A DNA stretch of 64,000 bases from Mercurialis annua (lineage: Eukaryota > Streptophyta > Magnoliopsida > Malpighiales > Euphorbiaceae). Made by a program: the position numbers and the translations under genes. Of this stretch, positions 1 to 10,195 are shown piece by piece. The notes beneath the pieces are model-generated. The model was given only the letters and a program-made list of their open reading frames with translations. It was not told the origin of the DNA and did not search any database. Each line of letters begins with the position of its first letter. Position 1 is the stretch's first letter. The stretch covers positions 68,351,665 to 68,415,664 of the forward strand of contig NC_065570.1 in NCBI RefSeq assembly GCF_937616625.2, in the 5' to 3' direction.

Positions 1-61
1 AAAATCGATTCATATTAAAAACATATTGTAATGGAGAATTTATAAATAGAATAAAATCGAC

Positions 62-417
62 ATATTGACCGAAAAACCTCTTACCTTTTAGCTCCTATTC
101 AATTTCACCCTGACGTTGCAATTTTGTCAATTGCATCAAAATCCACACCTTTGGTCTTTAATTCCACCCCAAGTAAATTGATCTCTTTTTTATGAGGAAA
201 AAATTCGAATAAGTCATTCATTTCTTTTACTTTTTAGGGTGGAAAGAGTTCAACTAAGTACTTTATAAGGGTTTTTATGAATTTTTTTTCGAGTGGAAAA
301 GAGTCCTATTCTATTTTAAGGATGGAATTGAAGTTTAAAGGTGTGAATTTGGATGGAATTGACTGAGAGTGAAATTGAAAACGGGTTAAAAGGTGGGTGG
401 GTTTTTCGTTAGGCCAT
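62..417. repeat. MITE-like inverted-repeat element, family A
   Basis: The two ends are imperfect inverted repeats of roughly 50-70 bases. The left arm has an 'accgaaaaacctcttacc' core and the right arm reads the same on the other strand. Relatives lie at 24470-24819, 24829-25338 and around 59720-60470, all with a 'caccttttagcccc-aattcaatt' type arm. No target-site duplication could be fixed, and the edges are approximate. Confidence 0.5.
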
Positions 418-787
418 AAAAAACACATTATATCTAATTAGTTTTTCAAAAAAATGAGTAAATTTGATTTTGAATTTTATTTAAATATATTTTAAAAGAA
501 CTATAGAAATATTTATAAATATGTTACTATTTATTAAATTACTATAGATAAATTGTATAAATTAATCTGATTTGTTTTACGATTTATAGATTTTTTTTTA
601 AAAAGTTTATGGCTGAAATAAAATTTATTTTGACAAAAAAATACTTTAAGTGGCAGAAAGGGTAATAATCAATTTAATATGGAGGAGGAGTTTGCATGGA
701 TTCTCGTGAAAGAGAATCTGAAGCATAGAGGAATGCATGTGGATGATTTGTGCCCTGTTTGTTGGTAGGAGGTGGATTCTACAAATC

Positions 788-1074
788 CAATGTTTTAAAA
801 GTCGAACCGGTGGCCGAACCGGTTTAATGACCGGTTCAACCGGTTTAATGACCGGTTCAATTGGTTTGATAAATTTAAAAAATTTCTGATTCACCGGTTT
901 TTTACCGGTTCAATCCGGTTCAACATTCGGTTTTTTACCGATTCAATCCGGTTCAACCGGTCCAATCCGGTCCAACCAAAAAATCCGGCTTTTCGCAGTT
1001 TTAGACCGGACCACTGGTCGGTTCGCGGTTCAACCGGTCCGACCGACCGGTCTGGTCCAGTTTTTAAAACACAG
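788..1074. mobile_element. MITE with CCGGTT-rich interior inserted in the zf-RVT region
   Basis: The ends are short inverted repeats around TGTTTTAAAA. The interior is a run of degenerate 'accggttcaaccggtt' units. The flanks CTACAAATC (779-787) and CTACAAACC (1075-1083) match at 8 of 9 bases, as expected for a target-site duplication. Removing the element and one flank restores the reading frame through STNHSLW of the host pseudogene, which confirms the boundaries. Superfamily is uncertain (hAT or Mutator). Confidence 0.75.
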
Positions 1075-1612
1075 CTACAAACCACTCTTTATGGTTTTGT
1101 TAGAGAGCAAAAAGGATTTGGAAGATTTGGGAGGAGTATGGCTGGTTGAAGCCTGAGAAACACCGCCATTTGCAAGACCTGATTTTGAAAGCCCACAACA
1201 TTTTATCAAAGGAGAAATTTACTGTTTTCTGTGTTTTTTTGTGGCTGATTTGGCATAACAGAAACTGCATTATGTTTAAGCAGGGGAGCAAGCCAGAAGA
1301 CCAACTCCTGGATTGGGCATTGAGCTATAGGATTCAGAAGTATGCTGTCAAAGGAGAAGGAATGAAACTTCAGGAACATAGGAGAATAAGAGGTGGGTTC
1401 CACCGAGGCCTGGAGTGTGTTCAGTTAATGTGAACGCAGGTTTTCATGGGCAGATCCATAGTCATAGCACTGGAGCAATAATTAGAGATAGCTTGGGTAA
1501 TATCCAAGCTGTAGGGTTCAGAAAGTATGAAGGAAACATTAAAATCAACTTGAGGGAAACGTATGTTGTAAGAGACGGTATAAGTTTGGCAATAGAGGCT
1601 AACCTAACTCCC

Positions 1613-2488
1613 GGGTAATTGATCCTGACAGTCACTATATTTTGCAAAAATTTCATTTCAGTCACTAGAGAATTTATTTTTTCATTTCGATCACCCAACT
1701 TCAGAAAATTTTCACCAGGAGGTCTTATTCTCACTTTTCTCAGTGAGAATTTGCCATGTCATTATTTTTGACACATCAGCTAGTCATGTCAATTAACCCT
1801 TCTACCACAAAATAATAGGTTACTTTTTTTAACATTTAATCTTCTTAATTTCTTTTATTCTCTTCACCTCATTTTGCCATCAACCCTAATTCTACACTCT
1901 TTCTTCATTTCAAACCGATTCATGGTAGCAGTGAAGTAAATGTAAATATTTGTTGCACCCGACGAATCTCCTTCCTGGGTTTGCCTATGTCCACGAAGTT
2001 CTAAGAACAACAAATTCATGACAATCACAATTGGGATGCAAAATCTGGTGCTCCATGGTTTGGACGGTTTGAAGTCTGAAAGTAAAGAAAGATGAAGAAA
2101 TTAATAACTATTTAAAGAAGAATTAAGAAAAGTCTTGGTGAAATTAAAAGTTTCATCATCTGGGTTTATACTTTTAATTTAAAAATTAGGGTTTATATTT
2201 TAGAAAAGAAGAAGAAAATTGGGGAAGGTAATATATTTGCTCATTAGTCAGCTTCAAAGAGTGGGACCCATGGTGGAAAAAAATTCTAATAGAATATTAA
2301 GCTGACATGACTTGCTGATGTGTTAAAAAAATGACATGGAAAATGCCAATTGAGAAAAGAGGGCCAAAAGGATATAAGACCTCCCAGTGAAATTTTTCTG
2401 AAGTTGAGTGATTAAAATGAAAAAAAAATTCTGTAGTGACTGAAATGAAATTTTTGAAAAGTATAGTGACTGTCAGGATCAATTACCC
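1613..2488. mobile_element. Mutator-like non-autonomous element, 876 bp
   Basis: The terminal inverted repeats begin GGGTAATTGATCCTGACAG and extend imperfectly for about 120 bases on each side. A perfect 10-base direct repeat CCTAACTCCC flanks it at 1603-1612 and 2489-2498. That length fits Mutator-type transposition. It splits the RNase H part of the pseudogene between AIEANLTP and FVISSDSK. No transposase frame is visible inside. Confidence 0.8.
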
Positions 2489-3011
2489 CCTAACTCCCTT
2501 TGTAATCTCTTCAGATTCAAAAGTTATAGTAAAGTGCTTCAACAACAACATGTTGCCATGGAACGATATGGGTTTGATAGGTCTAGATTGCCTTCTTTTA
2601 CACGATAAAAATGTTTGTATTTGCGAGAAGAAATTGCAATAGAGCAGCCCATGCGGTATCAAGAATGGCTTCTGAGGTTAGGCATCAAATTTTTGTATGG
2701 AAAAAGGGAGCTCCTCAATAAATCATGTCTATTGTAATTAATGGCTGATCTTTCAGCTAGTAATTAATTAATCTAACTTAATTTTTTTTAAATATAATCA
2801 AATATTAAAGGATAAATATTTAACTTTTTAAAAATAATAGAAGATGTAGTAATTATGATATATTATCAGGGGAACATAGTTATTGTCACTAACAATTTGA
2901 TTCTAAGTCATCCAGTGTATATAGATCACGATACATTTCTTATTTTTTTAGTCTGTATGAAATAAACAAATGCAACATACTCAGTTTCCTTATATTGATA
3001 CCTTTCAATTA

Positions 3012-3599
3012 GGGACCGTTTGGTTTAAGGTTGGAAATAGGAATCGGAATGAGAAGGAATAGAAATGGAAATGATTGTTTTTATTTTTTATTTGGTTCAA
3101 AGTATAGGAATGCGAATGAGAATGGGTAAAGTTTAATAAAAAAATTATTTATTATTTATTAAAATTATTTTTTTTATTTTTTTAATATTTTGTTATATAA
3201 AAAAATTATATTTTTAAAATCAAATATTTTTTAAAAAAATACTATTTTTTTTAAATAAATTATTTAAAAAAAAACATTATTTAAAAAATAAAAAATAAAA
3301 AAATATTATTTTTAAAATATTAAAAAATATTTTTTTTATTTTAAATACTTTTTTTAAAATTTAAAAATAATTTTTTTAATAATTATATATTTATTATTTA
3401 TCATTAAAATATTTTGTTAAATTTTGATTCATATTCCTAAAAGTTCATTCACATGGGTACGGGGAAAATTGGTGATTTCTATTGAAGGGTTAATCACATT
3501 TCCATTCCTTAGTGTAATTTGACAAAACAAACACAAACAATGAGAATCATTCCCATTCCATTCCCATTTTCTTCTTTTTTTGGCGAACCAAACAGCCCC
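3012..3599. mobile_element. Tourist-like (PIF/Harbinger) MITE, copy 1
   Basis: The ends are GGGACCGTTTGGTT and, inverted, GGGGCTGTTTGGTT. Both are followed by 'ggaatcggaatgagaatg'-type subterminal sequence and a very AT-rich centre. The left flank is TTA and the right flank TTT, so one TTA copy appears mutated. It is the same family as 4818-5375. Confidence 0.75.
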
Positions 3600-3786
3600 T
3601 TTGTGTATTACAGAATAAAAAAACACATTATTTTCTGTCCCCATGATGAACGCCGACAATACCACATACTCCAGCTTATTTTCGAAAAAAAGAACCTCCA
3701 GCTTATTAAACGTAAAATATAAAGGAACATAATTATTGCTCACTTACAACTACAGCTGTTACATTCAAAAAAAAAATACGTTAATC

Positions 3787-4053
3787 CTCCCTCCGTGTTT
3801 TTAGTTGTCCATTTAGCTAAAAATGTAATACATATTAACATAGTGTTTTTTTTGTCTTAATTTATACGGAAAAATAGTAATATAACCCTATTAGTTAATA
3901 AATACCTTATAAATTAAAACACAAGTTCATTTATTAGGGATGAGTAAATTTGAAAGATAATACTAGCTAATTTCACATTGAAATCCTAAATGGACAACTA
4001 ATTAAAGACAAATATATTTTGCTAACTGGACAATTAAATAAAAACAGAGGGAG
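3787..4053. mobile_element. Stowaway-like (Tc1/mariner) MITE
   Basis: The left end is CTCCCTCCG and the right end the inverted CAGAGGGAG, followed by TA. Subterminal sequence (about 'tagttgtccatttagc') is repeated inverted at the other end (gctaactggacaatta). The left TA flank appears decayed. Confidence 0.7.
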
Positions 4054-4058
4054 TACTA

Positions 4059-4457
4059 ATTTATTTTGGTTCGATCGCTTAACCAAAATAACCAAATTTT
4101 ATTAAAATTAATTATTAAAAAGTTAAAAATAAATTAAAAATAATAATTTTAACTATTAATTTATAATCTGTGTACAATTTCAAGACCATTTATCAATTAA
4201 ATTCTAAAAAATTACAAAATTACCTTAAGTTTTTTTTAAAATCACAAAAATAACATTATAAATATATATAATTCGGTTATTTCAGTCAGTTTGGTTAATT
4301 CAGAAATTTCATATCCAAAACCAAACTAAACTGAATTAATCAAACTTTTTAAAAATTAAAACCGAAATCGAACCAAATTAACCAAAAACTAAACCAAATT
4401 ATAATTTTGGTTTGGTTCGGTCGGTTAATTCAATTTTAATCGAATACTGCACACCCC
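4059..4457. repeat. Degenerate 'AACCAAA' inverted-repeat element
   Basis: The right part ends GCACACCCC and carries 'ggttcggtcggttaattcaat'. The left part has the looser inverted partner 'tttggttcgatcgcttaacc'. Similar ends appear near 21960, 23040 and 50650, so this is probably an old dispersed MITE family. Edges are approximate. Confidence 0.4.
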
Positions 4458-4466
4458 TGATCGTGG

Positions 4467-4717
4467 AGAATTTTTTAGGTGAACCAAGTTCACCATGTAG
4501 GATTATGAACCATCCATTTAATACGTGACACGTGGTGTGATTATTTATATGAGCCAATTAATGAAAGGCACAATTATTAATAATTATTTAAGGTGTTTTA
4601 TTTAGAGTTAATGTGTCTTTCATTAATTGACTCATTAAATAATCACGGCACGTGTCACGTATTAAATGGTTGGTTGATAATTTATGTTGTGGACTTCGTT
4701 CACCTAAAAATTTCTCT
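4467..4717. mobile_element. Hairpin MITE, 251 bp, with 9-base target duplication
   Basis: The ends AGAATTTTTTAGGTGAAC and the inverted AGAGAAATTTTTAGGTGAAC are followed by long inverted homology including 'tttaatacgtgacacgtg'. A perfect 9-base duplication TGATCGTGG flanks it at 4458-4466 and 4718-4726. Its terminal bases resemble those of the element at 6135-6358. Confidence 0.8.
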
Positions 4718-4817
4718 TGATCGTGGGTTTAATGCTCGCAACGAATACTTCCCTTTCCCAATTATATATATAAAAAAACAAATTAGGCTAAACATACAAA
4801 TTAGTGTAAAAATTTTA

Positions 4818-5375
4818 GGGGCCGTTTGGTTCAACGTCAGGAATCGGAATGGGAATCGGAATGAGAATGAAAATGATTGTTTTCATTTTTTGTGGTTCAA
4901 AGTGTAGGACTGGGAATGAGAATGGATAAAGTTTAATAAAAAAATTATTTATTATTTATTAAAAAAATTATTTATTATTTTTTAAATATTTTTTATATAA
5001 AAAAATTATATTTTTAAAATAAAATATTTTTTTAAAAAAATTATAAAATAAATATTTTTTAAAAAAATTATTTAAAAAAAATAAAAAATAAATTCTTTTT
5101 AAAATATTAAAAAATATTTTTTATTTTAAATATATTTTTTAAAATTTAAAAATATTTTTTTATTTTAAATATATTTATTATTTATTATTTAAATATTTTG
5201 TCAAATTTTGATTCCCATTCCCAAAAGTCCATTCCCATGGGATAAGAAGGAATGGGTGATTCCCTTTGAAGGGTAATCACATTCCCATTCCCTAGTGTAA
5301 TTTGACAAAATAAACACAAACAATGAGAACCATTCCTATTCCATTCCCCCTTCTTTTGGCCAACCAAACCGCCCC
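4818..5375. mobile_element. Tourist-like (PIF/Harbinger) MITE, copy 2
   Basis: The ends are GGGGCCGTTTGGTT and the inverted GGGGCGGTTTGGTT. TTA target duplications lie at 4815-4817 and 5376-5378. Its interior matches copy 1 at 3012-3599: GGAATGGGAATG subterminal runs and an AT-only centre. Confidence 0.8.
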
Positions 5376-5378
5376 TTA

Positions 5379-6134
5379 GTAGAATACAATGCCTCTGGCT
5401 AACGAGACATTGATCAACACTGAAAATACCTTGAATTACATGCATCATGTTTTTAAGTCCAAATGATCAAGATCAATTAAAGACGAACGTGAACTGTGTA
5501 CCTCTTGCACTAATTTGTTGTTATCCTCTTTCAAACATTTAATCGAACATGTGGTGGGCGCGTCATAAATTGTTAAACTCAAATTCTCTGTGGAGTTCTT
5601 GCCTCTCGAGTTTTACCAATATCTTATTAGCTTCTCTTATTTTATCGTCAATTATGCAGTTCACAGTGGTCAAGAGCTATACGACTCGGTGTATTGAATC
5701 TTCCAAATTGGTTAGTCCTTAATTTGTTTGATTAATTTCTGTTTATTTATCTTAAAAACTTGTATTCCTTAAAAATTCTGCAAAAATAACTAAGGGTCTT
5801 AATTTTTATTTTGCTTTCAGTTATGAATTATTTTGTTGAATATTGATAATTTTTTGAATGCTTTAGCTTTGTGTATCAATGTTTCCCATAGGATCACTAG
5901 AGTTTTACATAATTAATTTTGTGGGACATGACTATTTCAAAGGTCTTAGTACGGTTTTGTTCACTTAGAATGGGAATTTACTGCGAGACTGAGAGTACTA
6001 ATCGATCCTAATCAATCTTCGGTGGAAGTTGTTATGACCATTGTGTTTCATTTCATAAATAAAAAAATTAATTGGAATTGCGTTTTTTCATATATTTATT
6101 ATGTCGTGAAGTTCTTGGAAGAAGATGTGAATGA
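5379..6134. other. No supported gene (5.4-6.1 kb)
   Basis: I see no convincing coding region. A short open stretch beginning at the ATG near 5655 is followed by a possible 5' splice site, but it has no recognisable continuation. Confidence 0.5.
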
Positions 6135-6358
6135 GAGAAATTCTTAGGTAGATTCGGTCCACCACGTCATCCATGGACTAAGCCTATCACATAATGACGC
6201 GCCATTAAAATGATGGCAATCTTGTAATATTACTATCCAAATGTGTAAATAAGTAATAAACAAATTTACAAGATTGTCATCATTTTAATGGCGCGTCATT
6301 ATGTGATAGGCTTAGTCCATGGATGACGTGGTGGACCGAGTCTATCTAAGAATTTCTC
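6135..6358. mobile_element. Near-perfect hairpin MITE upstream of the NLR gene
   Basis: The two halves are almost perfect reverse complements over about 95 bases, from GAGAAATTCTTAG inward, with a short AT-rich loop near 6235-6265. The flanks TGTGAATGA (6126-6134) and TGTGAATTA (6359-6367) match at 8 of 9 bases. A diverged relative is at 26349-26564. Confidence 0.85.
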
Positions 6359-7360
6359 TGTGAATTAATTAGTTAATTGCGTGAGAGAAACTATTAGGTA
6401 ACCATTTTTGTTTTGGTAAGTTGCTAGGAACTAGGAAGTAGGAATCAGTCAAAAATATTGTTTAGGGCTTTTCTTAGGTAGTTTCCTTTTCTTTACGGTG
6501 AAGAAATGAATTTTCTTTCAAGAAAGATAAGGGGCAATTAAATCCATTAGATGCTGAGTCATCTATGAAAGTAATGGCTTTAGAATGTTTCAAACATCTG
6601 AATTGCAAGCTGCAAGATATAGTTTCATGACATCTAGCTTGTCATGGAAAGATAAAAATAATTGACTCAGCCAATTGCATTGTCCTTCGATGGCTTAATT
6701 GAATTGTATTTGACTCTCGAATTCATAGGTTCCAGAGTTCTGCCCTTGAGGCAGAATCAAAAGTGAGAGGGACGGAGATTTGATGAGAAGCAAAGGCCTT
6801 CTAACTCTCTCTAGTATTTTAGGTTATAGTTCTAGTGAAGAATTTAGAAAATTTTGCCCGGATAAGAACCTTTGCTGCTTAGACTAGTTTATGACAGGGT
6901 TGAAGAAGTTTCGTGGAATTTAAGTTATTATTATACCATTGCTGATGATGAAAGAGAATTGTATCCTTTTACGAAAGTCAATCACCAACCACCAGAAGTC
7001 AGTTATTAAATTCTTTCAGGTAAAGATGAGGAACCGAGCAAGTAAGTTCCATGTTTCTTATAAACATGGCAAATTGACTTCAGTGCTAAAAATATGTATA
7101 AGAGCGGGTACTCTCAGAACCTGTAGCAACACATAACAAACTGCTCTCCTGGAATTCTCATAAGTTCTTTAACTCTTTGACCACATCAATCAAATCCTTT
7201 CATTTCAACCCAAAACCTGCAATAACACTTCTCTCATCTTTCTGGTATTTAACTGCACATATAAAACCAAAAGTCTAAATAAATAGGTTCCTTGATATCC
7301 CTACATAGATCCATTTCTGTTGAACTTTTATTTTCTAAGGCAATAATAAAAGCATAAGTG
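6359..7360 (+). other. 5' flank and probable leader of the NLR gene
   Basis: There is no supported coding region. Short open frames (for example 6939-7136) have no recognisable content. The last ~150 bases before the NLR start are pyrimidine-rich and could be untranslated leader; no TATA box is certain. Confidence 0.4.
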
Positions 7361-10195
7361 ATGGCTGAAGGTTCAGTAGTCTTCTTTCTTACAAAGCTTA
7401 CGGAATTTCTCCAAAAAGAGGGAAGCCTATTGTCAGTAGTTCGAGAGGAAGCTGAGTATATTAGTGATGAACTCGAGTTTATGAAGGCCTTTTTAAGAGT
7501 TGCAGAAACAATAGAGGATAGTGACCTTCAGCTCAAAGTGTTTGCCAAGAAAGTGAGATATCTTGTCTTTGACCTTGAAGATGCTCTTGATGATTTCAGA
7601 TTGCGTATTCCTTCTGATAATGGATACGGATTCCGTGCTTCTCTTCAAAAGATATCTAACTTGATTAAGAGTTTAAAGGCTCGGCGTCATATCGCTTTGA
7701 AAATGCAACGCATCAAACTAAGAGTAATTGGCATTTCAGAGACACATCGAAGATACTTGATAAGAAACAATATCATGGAACAGGGCTCAAGCTCTAGCTC
7801 TGAGAGACAGCTTTCCAAAAGAAAAGATGCACTTCAACTTGAAGAAGCTAATCCTGTGGGCATCGAGCACCCTAAGAAGATGCTTATCGAGTGGCTTTTC
7901 GAAGATAGATTTGACCGTGAAGTTGTTTCGGTTGTTGGCATGGGTGGTCTTGGTAAGACGACTTTGGTGACAAGAGTATATCATAATAAAGAAGTCAAGA
8001 AACGGTTTGAGTTTCGTGCTTGGATTACTCTTTCTCAATCTTTCACAACAGAAGACTTGTTAAAAGATATCATTCTCCAACTATTCTATTTTCTCCGATT
8101 ATCAGATCCTCAAGGAGTAGACAACATGGACAACGATAGGCTTAGAACAGTAATCAATGAATTTCTTCAGGAACGAAGGTACCTTGTTGTCTTAGACAAC
8201 GTCTCCAATGCTAAAGCATGGTATGATTTTGAGAATGTATTGCCAAACAACAGCTGTGGCAGCCGTATATTACTTACAACACGAAATCATGATGTTGCCT
8301 TGGCCTCATCGCCTGATAAAGCCTATAACTTGAGTCCATTATCTCAAGAAGAGTCGTGGACTTTGTTTTGCAGGAAAATATTTCAGAATGAACCCTGCCC
8401 TCCACATTTGGAAGGTGTTCTGCGAAAAATCCTGGTAAGATGTCAGGGATTGCCGCTTGCAATTGTGGCAATTGGCGGTGTTCTTGCAACGAAGGACAGA
8501 TGGAGAATTGACGAATGGGAACTGGTGCATCGAAGTCTTGGCGCTGTGCTAGAAGATAATGACAGATTGAGAAGTATATTGTCACTAAGTTACAATGACT
8601 TGCCGTACTATCTCAAGTACTGTTTGATGTATTTCAGCATTTTTCCTGCTGATGACTCAATTGAGCATGCAAGACTTGTCAGATTGTGGATAGCTGAAGG
8701 ATTTGTGAAAGAAAAGGAAGGCATGACATTAGAAGAAGTTGCTGAAGGCTATTTGAATGAGCTTATAAAAAGAAGTTTGGTTCAAGTGGTTGACACCACT
8801 ACTGATGGACGGGTCAAAACTTGCCGCGTCCATGATATTCTCCTGGAAATGATAATTCTCAAGTCAAGAGACCAAGATTTTGCAGCCATAGCTAACGAAC
8901 AGAGTGTTACAATGATGTGGCCTGAAAAGGTTCGGCGCTTGTCTATACATAATGTCATGCCAAGCATTCAAGAAATGCTTACTGCCTCAAGACCGCGTTC
9001 ACTGCTCATGTTTTGGTGGTTAGATTCTTTACCTGAATCTTTTGTATTGAATCTGTCTTCTCATCGGTTACGGCTGCTTAATGTATTGGATCTGGAAGGC
9101 GCACCTTTAACAAAATTTCCAAATGAAGTTGTCAGCCTCTACCTTTTAAAATATTTGAGTCTAAGAAATACCAAGGTGACGTCCATTCCAAGCTCTATTG
9201 GCAAGCTTCAGAACCTAGAATCCTTGGATTTGAAGCACACCCATGTCACTGAATTGCCAACTGAGATTCTGAAACTCCAAAAACTTCGTCACCTACTGGC
9301 ATATCGTTACGAAAATGAGTCTGATGATCAGATTGACACCAAATATGGCTGCAAGGCACCAGCTCAAATAGGAAGCTTACAGTCACTACAAAAGCTTTGC
9401 TTCCTGGAGGCAAACCAAGGGAATAACCTTTTGACTGAATTGGGAAAACTAAATCAACTGAGGCGGCTGGGCATTGTGAAGTTAAGGAGAGAAGATGGGG
9501 AAACACTGTGCTCTTCCATCGGAAGGCTGAGAAACCTTCGTGCATTGTCTATTTGTTCTGTAGAAGAGAGAGAGATCATCGATATAGAAAACTTATTGTC
9601 TCCTCCTAGATTTCTTCAGCGGCTGTACTTGTCAGGACGTCTTGAGAGATTACCAGAATGGATATCTTCGCTCGACAGTTTGGTGAAGGTGGTTTTGAAA
9701 TGGAGTGGATTAACCAATGATCCTCTACTGTTGCTTCAGCATTTACCCAATCTAGTGCATCTCGAGTTTGTGCAGGTTTATGATGGAGAAACTTTGTGCT
9801 TCCAAGCTAAAGGGTTTCAGAGGCTCAAATTTTTGGGTCTAAACAGGTTAGATAGACTCAATAAAATAATGATCGAGCAGGGAGCAATGCCTAATCTGGA
9901 AAAGCTGATTGTTCAGAGCTGTAGATCATTGCTGAGGGTGCCATTAGGCATCGAATCCTTGAACGATCTTAAAATTTTAGAGTTCTACAACATGCCTTTA
10001 GATCTAATCATGGCTTTACATCCCAATGGAGGAGAAGACGGAGATTATTGGAAGGTTGAGCGTGTGCCTGAAGTTTTCTTCACCTATTGGTATGATGGCA
10101 ATTGGGATATCATTTCTTTGGAGAGTTTTAAAGGAAAAAACTCTGCTGACTCTGGACCTAGCATTATGCAGCGTCCTCGTCATATCTGGAAATAA
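7361..10195 (+). CDS. CC-NB-LRR disease resistance protein (RPM1-like), single exon
   Basis: This 944-residue protein is an intracellular immune receptor of the coiled-coil NLR class. An Rx-type N-terminal coiled coil (about 1-150) carries an EDVID-like stretch (LEDALDDF, about 72-79). The NB-ARC domain follows: P-loop GMGGLGKTT at 193, kinase-2 LVVLDNVS (D279), RNBS-B GSRILLTTR, GLPL at 363-366, RNBS-D CLMYFSIFP, and VHD at 490-492 in the MHD position. Leucine-rich repeats run from about 545 to 900, and the C-terminal tail (PEVFFTYWYDGNWD) is typical of RPM1-like proteins. The start is the ATG at 7361; the frame is open slightly upstream through a GTG. Length and motif order suggest an intact gene. 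The kinase-2 motif has DN where most CNLs have DD. The recognised pathogen cannot be inferred. Confidence 0.95.
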   Translation: MAEGSVVFFLTKLTEFLQKEGSLLSVVREEAEYISDELEFMKAFLRVAETIEDSDLQLKVFAKKVRYLVFDLEDALDDFRLRIPSDNGYGFRASLQKISNLIKSLKARRHIALKMQRIKLRVIGISETHRRYLIRNNIMEQGSSSSSERQLSKRKDALQLEEANPVGIEHPKKMLIEWLFEDRFDREVVSVVGMGGLGKTTLVTRVYHNKEVKKRFEFRAWITLSQSFTTEDLLKDIILQLFYFLRLSDPQGVDNMDNDRLRTVINEFLQERRYLVVLDNVSNAKAWYDFENVLPNNSCGSRILLTTRNHDVALASSPDKAYNLSPLSQEESWTLFCRKIFQNEPCPPHLEGVLRKILVRCQGLPLAIVAIGGVLATKDRWRIDEWELVHRSLGAVLEDNDRLRSILSLSYNDLPYYLKYCLMYFSIFPADDSIEHARLVRLWIAEGFVKEKEGMTLEEVAEGYLNELIKRSLVQVVDTTTDGRVKTCRVHDILLEMIILKSRDQDFAAIANEQSVTMMWPEKVRRLSIHNVMPSIQEMLTASRPRSLLMFWWLDSLPESFVLNLSSHRLRLLNVLDLEGAPLTKFPNEVVSLYLLKYLSLRNTKVTSIPSSIGKLQNLESLDLKHTHVTELPTEILKLQKLRHLLAYRYENESDDQIDTKYGCKAPAQIGSLQSLQKLCFLEANQGNNLLTELGKLNQLRRLGIVKLRREDGETLCSSIGRLRNLRALSICSVEEREIIDIENLLSPPRFLQRLYLSGRLERLPEWISSLDSLVKVVLKWSGLTNDPLLLLQHLPNLVHLEFVQVYDGETLCFQAKGFQRLKFLGLNRLDRLNKIMIEQGAMPNLEKLIVQSCRSLLRVPLGIESLNDLKILEFYNMPLDLIMALHPNGGEDGDYWKVERVPEVFFTYWYDGNWDIISLESFKGKNSADSGPSIMQRPRHIWK

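Larger units (their letters stand above)
660..2721 (+). pseudogene. Decayed LINE-type zf-RVT / RNase H coding region, split by two transposons
   Basis: Three blocks read as one former coding region. Block 1 (about 669-787) has the zinc-binding reverse-transcriptase region signature RGMHVDDLCPVC. Block 2 (1075-1612) continues it with STNHSLWFC, then FLWLIWHNRN, then the start of an RNase H fold (SVNVNAGF, GAIIRDSLGN). Block 3 (2499-2721) finishes it with ISSDSKVIVKCFNNN and, in another frame, NRAAHAVSRMA and a stop at 2719. In-frame stops (for example after CPVCW and after SLWFC) and at least two frameshifts show it is dead. Such C-terminal pieces come from plant L1-type non-LTR elements and their domesticated 'RNase H-like' relatives. 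Which of the two this was is not clear. Confidence 0.8.

Noticed and set aside
5655..5720. Candidate first exon of an unknown gene (MQFTVVKSYTTRC...) with a donor-like GTTAGT
   Set aside because: No downstream exon in a compatible frame could be found and no homology is recognised.
7787..9545. Several minus-strand open frames inside the NLR gene
   Set aside because: They mirror the codon structure of the NLR, have no recognisable domains and no start context; the plus-strand protein explains the region.
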